From Drosophila pseudoobscura (Eukaryota > Arthropoda > Insecta > Diptera > Drosophilidae): a stretch of DNA of 64,000 nt. The notes under the pieces were generated by a model. It worked only from the letters and a program-made list of their open reading frames with translations, did no database searches and was not told where the DNA came from. Each line of letters starts with the position of its first letter. Positions within the stretch are counted from its first letter, which is position 1. Shown in pieces: positions 1 through 11,166 of this stretch. The stretch is taken from contig NC_046680.1 in the NCBI RefSeq assembly GCF_009870125.1, positions 7,626,001 through 7,690,000 on the forward strand, read 5' to 3'. The position numbers and the translations under genes are program-made.

Positions 1-3000
1 AATTTGAGGTGCACCGAAGCTGCCGCCGCGTAGGTGATGCCATTATCGTTAGCCATTGCATAAATATGACACGAAATACATACATAACTATTTCAGAGAT
101 TCCCTGATTACCGGCGGCAGGTGGACATCTCCATTGCGCGCTTGGAGGGCTCTCCATCAGAATGGATGAGTGGATTGCTGGATGGCTGGACAGCTGCCCA
201 GCCTGGACGCCATTGAATGCAATCAATTGCCGCGTGATGTTAATTGATTTTTAAGTGGCGTACTATGCCACTAACTGCAATCAGAACATGCGCCAGGTGA
301 CAGACACATGCATTATTATAATGCAGTATCGAATGAAAAACGATAAGGTAATCAATAATAAAAGCCTATAGCAGAGGCAGCTCGACTGCGGTATACCCTG
401 TTCCTAAAAATGGAAGCTAATAGATTTCGGTTGCAGGTCGCTGTCCAAGGATCGTTTTTATGGAAGGTTAATTGATTCGGGTTCAAACTGGTTGCCTGGG
501 TTGAAAACGGGTCGAAAGTAATCCGATTGACTTCGATTGTTAAGCACGCTTCACCGAACCGGACAGAGTTCCTCGTCTATCCGGCATAATCACATTTAAT
601 GTTGAATGCACTTCATTTTTTGCCCCGAACTAAATGCCAATTAAAATTCGTAATTATTTTTTAATGGCATTTTGTGGTCAATATCCGATGAATGGTTGGA
701 CAGTTGGAAGTATTCAGTGTGGTGGTGAGGCGGTGGTCCGTTTGCTTGGTAAGGCCATGTTGACGGGATGCCGTCATGACGCTTCACATTTTATGACGAG
801 CAAATGGCCAATATCAATATCAATTGCATGACTTGTCAAACTGGCGCCCGCCTAAAGTGCCCTTACATGTCCAAGGCAAGGCGTCATCGTCATTGCCATC
901 ATCATCATCATCCTCGTGTAAAGGCGAAAGCCTCTGGGAATGGTGGTAGAAATTACTAGGAATTGCAGCACTACAACAACTACCAAAAGTACTTACAAGG
1001 TAGTGCAGTGAGAACCTTTGTCGAGTGACCCTGCAGCAATTGTCCTGCTCAATGAAATTCAAGCAATCATCACTATCAACATTTCGTTTCGTACGGATTC
1101 GATTCGTTTCGCAAGTGACAATCATTTATATTTAATAAACAACTAACGCATGCACGGTGGTAGGTTCTATTGTTGGACAGAGCAGTCGAGCGGCCATTGA
1201 TTGCTGGCATTCGTGGGATAGGTAGGATACAAAAAAACGCCCAGGAGGGGCGTAACACAAACGAGGACGGCAAATACTATATAAATATGTACAAGAACAA
1301 CATGGAAGGAAGACTAGTTTCCGGGAACAGAAGCTTTTGATACTCTTGCACACAGGAAGTACTATAGTGACTCGATATATACATAAAAACAGACAGGCAT
1401 TCTGATTTTGATACCTCTAATCAGCTTATAGTTTGAGAGCCAATATACGGGGCCTTCTCTGCGTTACGATACGCTTCCCTATAGTACAGATACCCTATAT
1501 TGAAGGGCATACCCAGATACAACAACCACCGGATGACAAGTGAGCGAACGGCCATTGTCTCTGGCCCGTTAGAAATTGTTTATCATGCATTTTGTTCGAT
1601 TCCGAGTCTGAATAATGCAGCAGGTATGGTGTGGGGGAGTGGTGGGCGGAGTGTGGAGGGCGGTGTGGGAGAAAGAAAGAGACACAGGCAAATAAATAAG
1701 CGAGCATGAAAGCGATGGAGTAGAAGAAGAAGAATCCGGGAAAACAGGAAAAAAGGCACAAACAACAGAGCCAGACACAAAACCGTTCTGTATCGCTTTG
1801 GGCGGCATTCAAATTGAATATTGAAAGCATCGTGCACAAAACTGCCAAACGCTTGAATTATGCATTAATGATGTCTCTGTCTAGCTAGTGGACAGCGCCA
1901 GAAGCAAAGGGGCGGGGGCCGCAGCCGTGGCAGAAGGGTTTTGTCCGTCGTCAAAGCGTGGCAGCAGCAACAGCAGCAGAAAATAGACAAGAACAACAGC
2001 ACTGCGTCCTTCGCCACTGACCACCCTATCGCCTCTGGCTGCTTATTAATTTTTTATGCGTCTGCTTTTTTTATGCGCTGGCCGCAAGCATTTTTTTTTC
2101 TGACCTCATCTTTCAATAGTTTTCCCATGGATTTTCAAATTGGTGTGTACACACTTCTCTTCAGTTCAAAAGAACCATCTCGATTTTAATGCAGTCGATC
2201 AGCAGCTTTAATTCGTCAGTGTTGGGAAACCAAGTGAAACGATATGTGCACGAACGCATACAAAAACAAAAAAAAGTTAATTGGTATAAGATCATCAGAG
2301 CCCAAAAATCAGGTGCGGGCTGGACAATCAAAGCCCGGTGTGGTGGCTGCCAAGTAGGTAACGGGTGCAAGCCATGTAAAACTCATTACATTACATACCG
2401 CAGAAACCACGTCGACATCGCATCACCCACGCGGCACTCACGCCGACCGCAACATGCTGTAATGTGTGTGGCCACTCCAGACGGACAGACGTCGCCAATG
2501 CGTTATCAACATTTGCAGGGGATAGCAGCACCAGGGCAGAGCCCCTATGCACAGTGATGGCCAGGGATTGGGCCGGCGAACGACCGGGCCAATACTTTAA
2601 GCCCATGTGCGGAGAGCTGCAATGCCAAAGGACAAACTTAATGTCAGCACGCTAATCTGTCACTCACTGGGAATGGAATATGACTGGCACTGGCAGTGGC
2701 AGTGGCGCAGATATAGGACAGCCTGGACAGACTGGATGGGATCTGCGACATGCTCTAGCTACTTAAGGAGGAGCACTATGGCTGCGCTTCGCTCCGCCTC
2801 GCTGCACAGCAGTGAAGCCCAGGCAGGAGAGCGTGAGGGGGTGAGTAGTATCTTGGGGATGATGATGATGGTGTGGTGCAACAATAGCGCCACAAAAGCT
2901 TCGCATACTTTCAAATGACAAAAATTTGTTGCTTTCAGTGGGGCTTGACGCACTGCTTGACTTGCCAGCAGACACTTACGGGACCACAAGCCATCACCAG

Positions 3001-3344
3001 GCATCGCCGTCAGACCACGCCCCCCTCCTCAGGGCACGGAGCCCCACGCGCCTTATCAACTATGCAAGGCTTTGTCTCTAAACGATTGTGTGCCTGTGCT
3101 AGCTCGGTGGCAACCTGTTTTTCTGTGTTCGAAAGCACCCAGCCCCAGCCCCAGCACCAGCACCAGCGTCAGCGTCTTTTGTTGCGCTTAATGAATTTTA
3201 CGTAAATTTTACGAGCGCTGATTTCTGCCAGAGAGAACACTCCCCCAGACAACCACCCACCCAGGCTATTAATCTACACTTTAGCACGAGAGCCGCCCTG
3301 ACAAGGGGCAAGCAAAACTCCTGCTGCTGCCTCCTCGTGTATTC

Positions 3345-3385
<41 letters not shown>

Positions 3386-3583
3386 TATAATGACAAGTTC
3401 AACAACAACTTAGCATTGTCTTCTTCTTGTTCGTCTTCTGACGACGACGACGTGCTTCGACATTTGTTTGCCCAAGTTATGCAAATATTTTTATAGTCAA
3501 GACGTTTTTGTTTAATTGCATATTTTGACTCGAATTACGCGTGCCATAAAGCAAGGATCTGAGAATTACCACAAGCAAGGGTG
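1..3583. other. Noncoding stretch, no gene seen
   Basis: I see no convincing coding sequence on either strand; the open frames are short and low in complexity. The stretch holds simple repeats: an ATC/GAT run near 900-915, GAT repeats near 2860, a CCAG/CACCAG run near 3140-3170 and a (GT)n run at about 3350-3382. It may be intergenic or intronic to a gene outside the window. Confidence 0.6.
3350..3382. repeat. (GT)n microsatellite
   Basis: An almost uninterrupted GT dinucleotide run is read directly from the sequence. It lies about 200 bases upstream of the putative first exon of the small zinc-finger gene. Confidence 0.9.
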
Positions 3584-3620
3584 ATGGCTGATAAGGGCCG
3601 GAAAGCCGACAGCAAAACGA
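3584..3620 (+). other. Candidate first exon of the zinc-finger gene
   Basis: ATG followed by 12 codons (starting MADKGRKADSKT) and a consensus GTGAGT donor. It could be a true coding exon, a short upstream ORF or part of a 5' UTR. The frame relation to the downstream ORF depends on which acceptor is used. Confidence 0.4.
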
Positions 3621-3774
3621 GTGAGTACTTTTCGTCTAGCCCTGGAATGCACTTTTGAGTACTTTCTTTCTTTGTCAACACTCAGTGATGCGATACTTTC
3701 TACTTTCCAATTTCGTTTGCTTCTACTTTCTTCTTTTTGCAACACACACGATTGCAAAGCGTTTTTCGGGAATC

Positions 3775-4386
3775 ATGGAAATTCAAATGGACGTAATGCT
3801 ATCCAACGAGGAGAAAAATGGAATCGTTACCACCGTGCATGTATCGCCGTATATCCCGATCCAGGAAAACGTCACCGAAGATCCGTTGTTTCACTGCTCA
3901 TACTGTGGCAACAAGTTTAAGCACAAAGGACCCTATATCGTGCACGCTCGTTTCTGCAAGCGCCGCAGCGAGTTGCATGCGGACCGGAAGTCACTGGAGG
4001 ACAAACCACATTTCAAAATCTGTGATAAGCGCATCGGCACTGCGGTGGAATCCGGACTAGAGGGACCCAAGAAAAGCTGCATCGCTCAAGAGCCGACTGG
4101 AAAGTTCGATCTGAAGACCCCGGCTACCATAAAAAAAGTATACACGTGTATTTTCTGCAAGCAGCCTTTTTCCGTCGAGTTTGAGTTTGGAAAAATACGT
4201 CGTCGCTATGCCTGCAATGATTGCACCACAAAGATCCGAGCCGAAGAGGAGATACGCACAGCAGCTAAGTCGGAGACTCGATTTTTGTGTGAGAAATGCG
4301 GAATGCTGTACAAACTGGAAGCCAATTTTACGCGACACTTGAACAAATGCACTGGAGTCGACAATATTCGTAAAAAAATTCGTTGA
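3775..4386 (+). CDS. Small C2H2/C2HC zinc-finger protein
   Basis: A 203-residue protein of unknown function with three cysteine-rich units. The first is CSYCGNKF followed by H...C, about 40 residues in (C2HC). The second is a CIFC...CNDC four-cysteine unit, and the third is a C-terminal CEKCGMLY...H...C unit (C2HC). Such spacing suggests zinc binding and probably a nuclear DNA- or protein-binding role (inference). The start is uncertain. The frame is open upstream to 3655, and a short exon beginning ATGGCTGATAAGGGC at 3584 ends at a good GTGAGT donor at 3621. Splicing from that donor to the CAG at 3681-3683 keeps the frame but adds a hydrophobic stretch that looks like a translated pyrimidine tract. 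Splicing to the AAG near 3750 loses the frame. I therefore chose the methionine at 3775; 3787 is also possible. I do not recognise the orthologue. Confidence 0.75.
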   Translation: MEIQMDVMLSNEEKNGIVTTVHVSPYIPIQENVTEDPLFHCSYCGNKFKHKGPYIVHARFCKRRSELHADRKSLEDKPHFKICDKRIGTAVESGLEGPKKSCIAQEPTGKFDLKTPATIKKVYTCIFCKQPFSVEFEFGKIRRRYACNDCTTKIRAEEEIRTAAKSETRFLCEKCGMLYKLEANFTRHLNKCTGVDNIRKKIR

Positions 4387-4740
4387 ATATATTATTTATC
4401 ATATTTTATGTATATCAATAATACAATTTTGTACAATCTATGGAGTTTATCTATCATAATCAATCGGTTGTATGTTTTTTTTTCATATCTTTTATAGCCT
4501 CTATAATTAACACATAAGTATGTGTTCTTTATCAACTGTCGACTGTGTATAGCCATGTCTGAACAATATCAAAATGTTTTTCCTAATTAATTTCAAGTGA
4601 TAAAGCACACTTTGATAGTTTATAGCTATCAGCCTTCAAAACTGCCGCCTAACAAACTATTTTTCATGATTTGGCCACACTAGAGAGTCTTGCCTATCGA
4701 TACTATCGCTTCTGGTATTTCTGTATATAGCTGTATCACT

Positions 4741-4757
4741 AACCATACAGTATGGTT
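4741..4757. repeat. Palindrome AACCATACAGTATGGTT
   Basis: A perfect 8+1+8 palindrome. The same half-site recurs at 33338-33362 and at both ends of 35869-35944, so it is unlikely to be chance. Confidence 0.8.
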
Positions 4758-4768
4758 ATGGTATCAAT

Positions 4769-4935
4769 GGGATAAAACTATGTGGGCATGGCTAAATGTT
4801 CTATATAGCTAATAATATTCCACGGAAGATCAAAAACGAGGAATATGTAAAATAGAACTTGAATTCGTCAGTATATTTACGGTATATTTTTCAAATGAGA
4901 TGGTATGTTTCGGTATATTTCTAAGTGTCAGACGG
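4769..4935 (+). repeat. Dispersed repeat copy A (GTATATTT-rich)
   Basis: Contains the shared blocks TATGTGGGCA, ATATTCCACGGAAGATC, GAGGAATATG, GAATTCGTCAGTATATTT and several GGTATATTT units in the same order as the copies at 36.5-37.0 kb. It is noncoding and shows no transposase. It sits immediately upstream of the wcd promoter motif. Confidence 0.7.
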
Positions 4936-5033
4936 TATATTTTTATCAATGGCGGTCACACTGATCGCGCCACACGTGTGTAATTTGCAAACATTTTGAG
5001 TGTTAATTATTTACTTTGCTTAAAGCTGCCAAA

Positions 5034-6539
5034 ATGAGTTCAGATGAGTCCAGCGATGGCCTGGAGGAGCTCAAAGACCTTATGGCCGTCTATGCCAAGA
5101 ATGGAAACCGTCAGCCTGCCGCCAGAGAGAACAGAAAGAAGGCAGCGGTCCCTGAGACTTCATATGTGGAAGTACCTATGGAAAAGGTGATTTTCGGCGA
5201 TAAGCAGAAGTTTTTGTCGAACCTAGCCAAGTCCGTGGGCAAGAAGTGGAACCACAGCGATGACGAAGACACTGCTGATGGTAAAAACGATGCGGAGCAG
5301 TCCTCAAGCAAAAGGAAGGCGGCCTGGACAGACTCGGACGACGACGATATACAGCTGGGCGATGTTAAGCGTCCCACGAGGTACACTGGACCTCTGACAC
5401 ACTTGCGCAAGGATAAGTCATACAAAGAGTATCTGACGGCGCGCTTCCAGCACACCTTGAACCAGCCGAAATGGGCGGAAAAGCAGCAGAACGAGGACTC
5501 TGGCTCCTCATCGGATGAAGAGCTTCTTAAAACAGTTGGCTTTATCGATCACAAGGCCAAGAAACGCGAGCTGCGTCCGAAGACACTAAACTTTAAGCGT
5601 GTTAAGGATCTGAACCGGGCCACTTACTGCGAAGGGTTCGTCACCAGCGTGCAGTTCCATCCCACAAGCACGGCGGCACTGGTGGCTGGCGAGAACAGCT
5701 TGGCCACCATCTACACGGTCGACGGACAAAAGAACGAGAAGCTTCACAGCATGCGCTTCAAGAACTATCCCCTGCTCTGTTCCCGCATCGCACCATGCGG
5801 CACCAAAGCCTTCTTCGGATCAGTCCGATCGCACTTCTACGCCTATGATCTGCTTGAGGCCAAGGAGTCCAAGCTGTACCTGCCGGGCGACATACGCTCA
5901 ATGCATCGATTTGAGGTTTCGCCCTGCGGAAAGTACATCGCGGTGGCTGGCAAGTTCGGGGCCGTCCACCTGTTGACTGCCAACACCAACGAGCTGTTGC
6001 ACAGTTTCAAGCAAGAGGGTGCCGTGCGAGGACTGGCCTGGACGGCCGACTCCAAACGTGTGCTGTGCTGCGGCTCCAGCTGCAATATAAACATTCTGTC
6101 GCTGCGACAGAACATCATCGAGCACTACTTCATTGACGACGGCTGCATCAACGGACAGTGCGTACAGCTGGCCCCCAATCAACGCCTCCTGGCCACCGGC
6201 AGCAACGAGGGTGTTGTCAACGTCTACGACTACGAGAGTATCTTCGCATCCAAAACACCGACGCCCGAGAAGCGCTTCATGAATCTGCGCACGGCCATCA
6301 CGGACCTTAAATTCAATCACTCCTCGGAGCTGCTGGCCCTGAGCTCCAACCTGGCACCGAATGCCGTGAAGCTGGCCCACTTTCCGAGCGCCACCGTCTA
6401 CTCGAACTTCCCGGACCAGAACGATAACGTTTCCTTCGTAAATACAATGGCTTTCTCACCGCAAAGCAGCTTCCTGGCCTTTGCCACCAAGGGCAAGAAA
6501 GTGCCCCTCTTTAGACTTAAATACTTCAAAGGCTATTAG
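5034..6539 (+). CDS. wcd: U3 snoRNP protein UTP18 homologue (wicked)
   Basis: A single-exon gene of 501 residues. It encodes a WD40-repeat protein of the small-subunit processome (UTP18 family), which acts with U3 snoRNA in the nucleolus in early cleavage of pre-rRNA. The acidic, lysine-rich N-terminal 190 residues contain SSDESSDG, SDDED and DSDDDD tracts. The C-terminal 300 residues form the beta-propeller, with recognisable repeats at GFVTSVQFHP, MHRFEVSPCGKYIA, VRGLAWTADSKRVL and AITDLKFNHSSELL. The family is usually about 500-550 residues. The ATG at 5034 lies in a good context (CCAAAATGAG); the open frame continues upstream only through a TTG codon. In D. melanogaster the UTP18 orthologue is wicked, needed for stem-cell rRNA processing (recalled knowledge). 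Confidence 0.92.
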   Translation: MSSDESSDGLEELKDLMAVYAKNGNRQPAARENRKKAAVPETSYVEVPMEKVIFGDKQKFLSNLAKSVGKKWNHSDDEDTADGKNDAEQSSSKRKAAWTDSDDDDIQLGDVKRPTRYTGPLTHLRKDKSYKEYLTARFQHTLNQPKWAEKQQNEDSGSSSDEELLKTVGFIDHKAKKRELRPKTLNFKRVKDLNRATYCEGFVTSVQFHPTSTAALVAGENSLATIYTVDGQKNEKLHSMRFKNYPLLCSRIAPCGTKAFFGSVRSHFYAYDLLEAKESKLYLPGDIRSMHRFEVSPCGKYIAVAGKFGAVHLLTANTNELLHSFKQEGAVRGLAWTADSKRVLCCGSSCNINILSLRQNIIEHYFIDDGCINGQCVQLAPNQRLLATGSNEGVVNVYDYESIFASKTPTPEKRFMNLRTAITDLKFNHSSELLALSSNLAPNAVKLAHFPSATVYSNFPDQNDNVSFVNTMAFSPQSSFLAFATKGKKVPLFRLKYFKGY

Positions 6540-6657
6540 CCATAAACAATGTTATTTTCAACATTTTACGAGTACACTTTTACCCCCATATTGTTCTGAA
6601 AGTATATAGCTTTGTATATAGTTATAGCGATCATTTATTTAATTTAAAAAGTAGACT

Positions 6658-7797
6658 TCAGTTCAAAGGGGGACGAAAGACGTCGCGCTTTTGGGTGTCG
6701 TGGATCTTCCCAATGTCGTCCAGCTTCTTGCAGATGTTGTTCGATTGCGACTCGATCCACTGCAGCGAGCTCATATGGGCATTGAGGATTTTGCCGATTT
6801 GTATAATCGGGTCTGTGTTGTCCTGGCCCTTGCTGGTCTCGTTCAGGTTGTCGATGATCTCCTTCAGGTCCTCGGACATCCGCTTCAGCTGGGTGTCCAG
6901 ATTTTCCACCATAAGGAAGGTCTGGTTGCGCTCCATGTCGACCCTTGGCAGGGCGACGAACTCCTTCTCCAGCGGCGCTAGACTCTCCTCCAGCTCCTTG
7001 TGCTGGGTGGCGATAAACTCGAGCTCCTGGTCCAGCACCTGCTGATCATTCTTCACCTTCTTCACGGCATCATTCAATTCGATAATTTTATGGTTGTTGC
7101 TGATCAGTAACTTGTCCCAGGCGTTGATCTGCGTTGCCTGCTCGGTGAATATTTTTTCCTGCTCCTCAAACTCCAGGGTCCACTTGTTGATATGCTCCTC
7201 CAGTTGGTTGTACGACAATTGCGAAGCATTCGAAACTGCCGACGAATCCGTCGTCTTCGTTTCAGTTGTTAAATTGGCAAATGCCCCGCCGGTGCCTACA
7301 GCAGGCGCCACCACTCCAGTGAGAGGAGCCACAACAGCGGCTGTTGGTGCGGCTGTGCTCTTTGGCGTTGTCGTCAAACCGATTGCTGGTCCACCAATCA
7401 GTCCCGTATTGGGAGCGGAGGTCGCCTGTGTTGGAGCTGCCGTGGGCTGGGCCATGAAGCCCGTTCCGAAGGTTGGCGCTGCAGCTGTGGCGGCCGCCGG
7501 GGCTGCAGTTGACGTTACGCCTGTGTTAGATCCGCCCAATGGCGCCGATAGCGAGAGGGCTGGCGCCGTGGATGCTCCAGGTAAACCAAATCCGCTAAAT
7601 GGTGGCGGAGCCTGAGCCTTTCCGCTATCAGCATCTCCTCCGCCAATGTTGGTACCGGCTGGGCCGCCAAAAGAAAATGCTGGCTTTGCAGCGGGCGCAG
7701 CGGCCGCGCCTGCTGTTGGCGCTTGAGCATTCATGCCGAACGAGAACGAACCTGCAGCTGCAGGTGCACTTGTGGTTGTAGGCAACTGGAATGCCAT
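6658..7797 (-). CDS. Nup62: Nucleoporin Nup62
   Basis: An intronless gene of 379 residues. The N-terminal half is a low-complexity Ala/Thr/Pro/Gly domain with FSFG and FG-type motifs (FSFGMNAQ, FSFGGPAG, FSGFGLPG, FGTGFMAQ), which forms the permeability barrier of the pore. From about residue 190 a long coiled coil begins (YNQLEEHINKWTLEFEEQEK), typical of Nup62 C-terminal domains that bind Nup54/Nup58 and Nup88. The end (SNNICKKLDDIGKIHDTQ) matches the family pattern. The length is close to the fly protein. The ATG at 7797 opens MAFQLP; the stop is only about 120 bases from the wcd stop, so the two genes are tail to tail. Confidence 0.95.
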   Translation of the reverse strand: MAFQLPTTTSAPAAAGSFSFGMNAQAPTAGAAAAPAAKPAFSFGGPAGTNIGGGDADSGKAQAPPPFSGFGLPGASTAPALSLSAPLGGSNTGVTSTAAPAAATAAAPTFGTGFMAQPTAAPTQATSAPNTGLIGGPAIGLTTTPKSTAAPTAAVVAPLTGVVAPAVGTGGAFANLTTETKTTDSSAVSNASQLSYNQLEEHINKWTLEFEEQEKIFTEQATQINAWDKLLISNNHKIIELNDAVKKVKNDQQVLDQELEFIATQHKELEESLAPLEKEFVALPRVDMERNQTFLMVENLDTQLKRMSEDLKEIIDNLNETSKGQDNTDPIIQIGKILNAHMSSLQWIESQSNNICKKLDDIGKIHDTQKRDVFRPPLN

Positions 7798-8647
7798 TTT
7801 AGTTGAAACGCAAAATCAAAATTAAATTAAATTCTCGTAGTCAAACGAAACACGCCAGATTTGTTAGTGCTATTAAATTTTGGAGTCTAGTGCTGGAAAA
7901 TGCTGCTTGATCTATGGTATTTTTTAGCCGCAAATCTTTGGCTCAAGACGAATCGCGTATGATCCGCGTATATTCAAATCTCCGAACCACTACAGCATTA
8001 ACGGTGCATCAAAGTCAAAAAGAAAACAAACATGATTAACAAGAATGCTTTAACTTGTTAACTTGTGTATCTGCAAGTGGAGGCGCATTGATAAGGCGAC
8101 ATTTAGGTCAAGAATTTAATTACAATGACGGGAGTGCAGTGGGAATGCACTTCACACTCGGCAAAATAGCATACATGTATGCTGCATGTGTGTGGAGAAT
8201 CCAATCCACATTCTGGAGACATATTCCCGTGTTGTGTCGCACAGTTTAGGTGGCAAACAGCACACAATTAAACAACAAAGCATATAAGGAGCTGCTGTTC
8301 GGGCTCTTTTGTGATAAGCTGGATCGCGCTGTGAACTTGGGGCCGCTGCAAGTCAATCGTTCTCGTACTTAATGTTGATAAGAGCCTCGCTGCCGCCTGC
8401 CTGCCTGCTGAGTTTCGTTTGTTCCACGCTAGTAGGAGGTAGGTGCAATCAGTTGAGTGGAGTATTCCGAAAGCAATTAGCCACTTGCCGCGTTTGTGTG
8501 TATCCCACCTTCTGTTCCCGCACAAGTAGGTTTCTGGGCAAACAATGTTATCTAGAGTGCCCCAACACCCACCCAGTGCACACAAAAATCTATAAATTCG
8601 TGAATTTTTACCACAGGCCAGGACTTATTCATCGCACATAATTCAGA
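7798..8647. other. Divergent intergenic region Nup62 / alpha-galactosidase
   Basis: 850 bases between two divergently transcribed genes. No perfect DRE or motif 1 was seen. A GATAAG-type motif occurs near 8090 and again near 8380. Promoters of both genes must lie here, but I cannot place them. Confidence 0.5.
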
Positions 8648-10151
8648 ATGTACATAGCGTCGAGCGTCTTTTTGGGGACTTTTCTCCTTCTGCTGCTGCT
8701 GCACGGCGGAATGGGACTCGACAATGGACTGGCACTCACGTAAGCCATCGCGGTTTTCTCTTCCATTCTTCTCATTCTATAGTGTTTATTTGCAGGCCAC
8801 CAATGGGCTGGATGTCCTGGGAGCGGTAAGTGAATGATCTTCCCATGAAATTGGCTTTATAATTCAGACTTTTTACATTCAGTTTCCGCTGCCTAACAGA
8901 TTGTAAGCTGTATCCAAACGAGTGCATAAGGTAGAACGAAAAGAAGCTTAGATTACCGTTACACATACATTTTACTAACTGCCACCACCGGCCTCTTTAT
9001 CAGTGAGGAGCTGTTCCGGCGGCATGCGGATTTGCTGGTGTCCGAGGGCTATGCCGATGCTGGCTACGAGTACATCATCATCGATGACTGCTGGCTGGAG
9101 AAGAACCGCGACAACAAGACCAAGAAATTAGTTGCAGACAAGAAGCGATTCCCCAACGGACTGAATCCTCTTGCAGATCATATACACAATATTGGACTGA
9201 AGTTCGGCTTGTACCAGGACTACGGCACGAACACCTGCGCTGGTTTTCCTGGAGTCATAAAGCACATGCAACTGGATGCCCAGACCTTTGCCGACTGGGA
9301 CGTTGACTATGTCAAGCTGGATGGCTGCTATGCCAACATCAGCGATATGGCCGTGGGATACCCAGAGTTCGGACGTCTGCTCAACGCGACTGGCCGCCCG
9401 ATGGTCTATTCCTGCAGCTGGCCCGCCTACCAGGAGGATGCTGGAGAAATGCCCGACTATACGTCCTTGAAGCAGCACTGCAACCTGTGGCGCAACTGGG
9501 ACGACATCGACGATTCGCTCGAGTCTGTGGCACAGATTATGGACTACTTTGGCAAGAACCAGGATAGGATCCAACCACATGCTGGGCCAGGCCACTGGAA
9601 CGATCCCGATATGCTACTGCTGGGCAACTACGGACTGAGCTACGATCAAAGTAAGCTGCAAATGGCCATTTGGTCCGTTATGGCAGCGCCGCTGATCATG
9701 TCCAACGATTTGGCCGTGGTGCGTCCAGAAATCAAGGATATTCTGCAGAATCGGTTTGTTCAGCCTTCGAGGATTTGAAGATGTAATAGCTAATCCCTTG
9801 TCTTCCAGTAAAGTGATTGCTGTGGATCAAGATGAGTTGGGCATCCAGGGCCGTCGTATCCTGTCAAAAAATCAGATCGAAGTCTGGAGCAGACCCATCA
9901 CGCCGGTGGTCAGCAATAACCAGCACTCTTATGCCGTGGCCTTTGTCAGCCGACGCGCTGATGGTGCTCCCTACAGAATCGTATTCACACTCAAGGAGCT
10001 CGAACTACACAATACCGCAGGCTACGATGTACAGGACCTCTACGATGACAAAAATCACTTGGGCGTCTTCCGCCCAGCCAACCAGTTTATCACGCGCGTT
10101 AATCCGAATGGCAAGTATCTGTATAAACTGCTCATCCGCAAACGCTTTTAA
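8648..10151 (+). CDS. CG7997: Lysosomal alpha-galactosidase / alpha-N-acetylgalactosaminidase (GH27)
   Basis: Five coding exons: 8648-8739, 8796-8825, 8883-8930, 9004-9753 and 9809-10151, giving 420 residues. The last donor is GTTTGT; the others are GTAAGC, GTAAGT and GTAGAA. A hydrophobic signal peptide (FLLLLLLHGG) is followed by the GH27 opening LTPPMGWMSWERFRC, then CISEELF, YIIIDDCW, the nucleophile segment YVKLDGCY, the acid/base segment WRNWDDIDDS and PGHWNDPDMLL. These enzymes remove terminal alpha-linked galactose or GalNAc from glycolipids and glycoproteins in the lysosome. Two of the exons are only 30 and 48 bases, so exon-based gene finders could miss the N terminus. Assignment to CG7997 rather than its paralogue CG5731 rests on the expected neighbourhood of CG7989 (wcd) and is inference. 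Confidence 0.9.
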
Positions 10152-11166
10152 TCTCTTGGTCTTCTTGTCTTCCCTTCCAACAGGTGTAACTTTCTATAAG
10201 TTTACAGCACTCTGAACGGGTTTGCCTCTGGCCCTTTGATGATATGCAAATCATTCAATTGCTGAGCCATATCTGCCATCCAGCTGCTTCCAATATGCTC
10301 TTATACCAATGTTTTCAAAAATGCTTATTTTCTTTGCGATGGAAGAAGAGAATTAAATTAATTTTGATAATGAAAATCAGGTATGAAACCATAAAAGGGT
10401 GCACAACCACCCTTTGCCTTTTCTACATTGATATTCCATTATAGAGTTTACATTTGTTAATTGATTAATACCATTAAAAAGATGCGCTACTGCGTTCTAA
10501 TACGCTGTTGTTCTGGGCGCATTTAACATGCTATACACTAAAATATCAATTCGCCAGATACTGTCGGTAGGAAGTCGAATAATTTGCATTAATTTATATA
10601 TTTTTTATGGTATCCACAAAAATGAATCATTTCATATACATATGTATGCATATATCAGTTGCAAAGTAAATAAATAATATTTTACTGGTCGTCGAAGTGC
10701 AAGTGTATATAAACTTCGTTGTAACGAAGTAGATTTCCTGCATTTTTATTGTTTCAAAACAATTTCGTGTGTGCATGCGTCTGCTTCACACGTGGATTAG
10801 TATTCTGTTGTACATTTATAGGCATGGATTTTAGTACCGATACTAGTTAAAAAGAAGAATTCGCTGGCGTGCTTGTGTGGCATAAATAAGGCCCGACTTA
10901 ATGAAATGTTAATTTTCAGGCGTTGTATAAATAATATATATGTATGTACGATCTGTGATTGGCCAAAGACTATAAGTTCAATTAGAATCCAAATGTTAAA
11001 ACGTTCCTAAGAGGTAAAGAAAAATACACCCAGCACGCTCCGGTACGAGCGTAAATAGTAACCAACTATAGATACAGATACAGAGGCTAAGTCGAAAGTT
11101 ATTGTCAAGTTGGGTAGCTCCAGAGGCGGAGTAGTAACCAAACCAGTGAGGGCCAGAGGGTATGGG
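10152..11166. other. AT-rich convergent intergenic region
   Basis: Space between the 3' ends of the alpha-galactosidase gene (+) and Hmgs (-). It is AT-rich with several AATAAA-like and TTTATT signals (for example near 10668 and 10745) that could be poly(A) signals for either gene. No coding sequence seen. Confidence 0.6.

Larger units (their letters stand above)
4387..5033. promoter_or_regulatory. Intergenic promoter region of wcd with dispersed repeat
   Basis: This gap holds a DRE site TATCGATA at 4695-4702, a 17-bp palindrome at 4741-4757, one copy of a dispersed repeat (about 4769-4935) rich in GTATATTT, and a perfect core-promoter motif 1 (CGGTCACACTG) at 4953-4963, about 70 bases upstream of the wcd ATG. 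DRE, motif 1 and the GTATWTTT motif 6 are established housekeeping core-promoter elements in Drosophila. Their assignment to wcd follows from position and orientation. Confidence 0.7.

Noticed and set aside
6695-7615. Long plus-strand open frames opposite Nup62
   Set aside because: They are antisense shadows of the repetitive, GC-rich Nup62 coding sequence.
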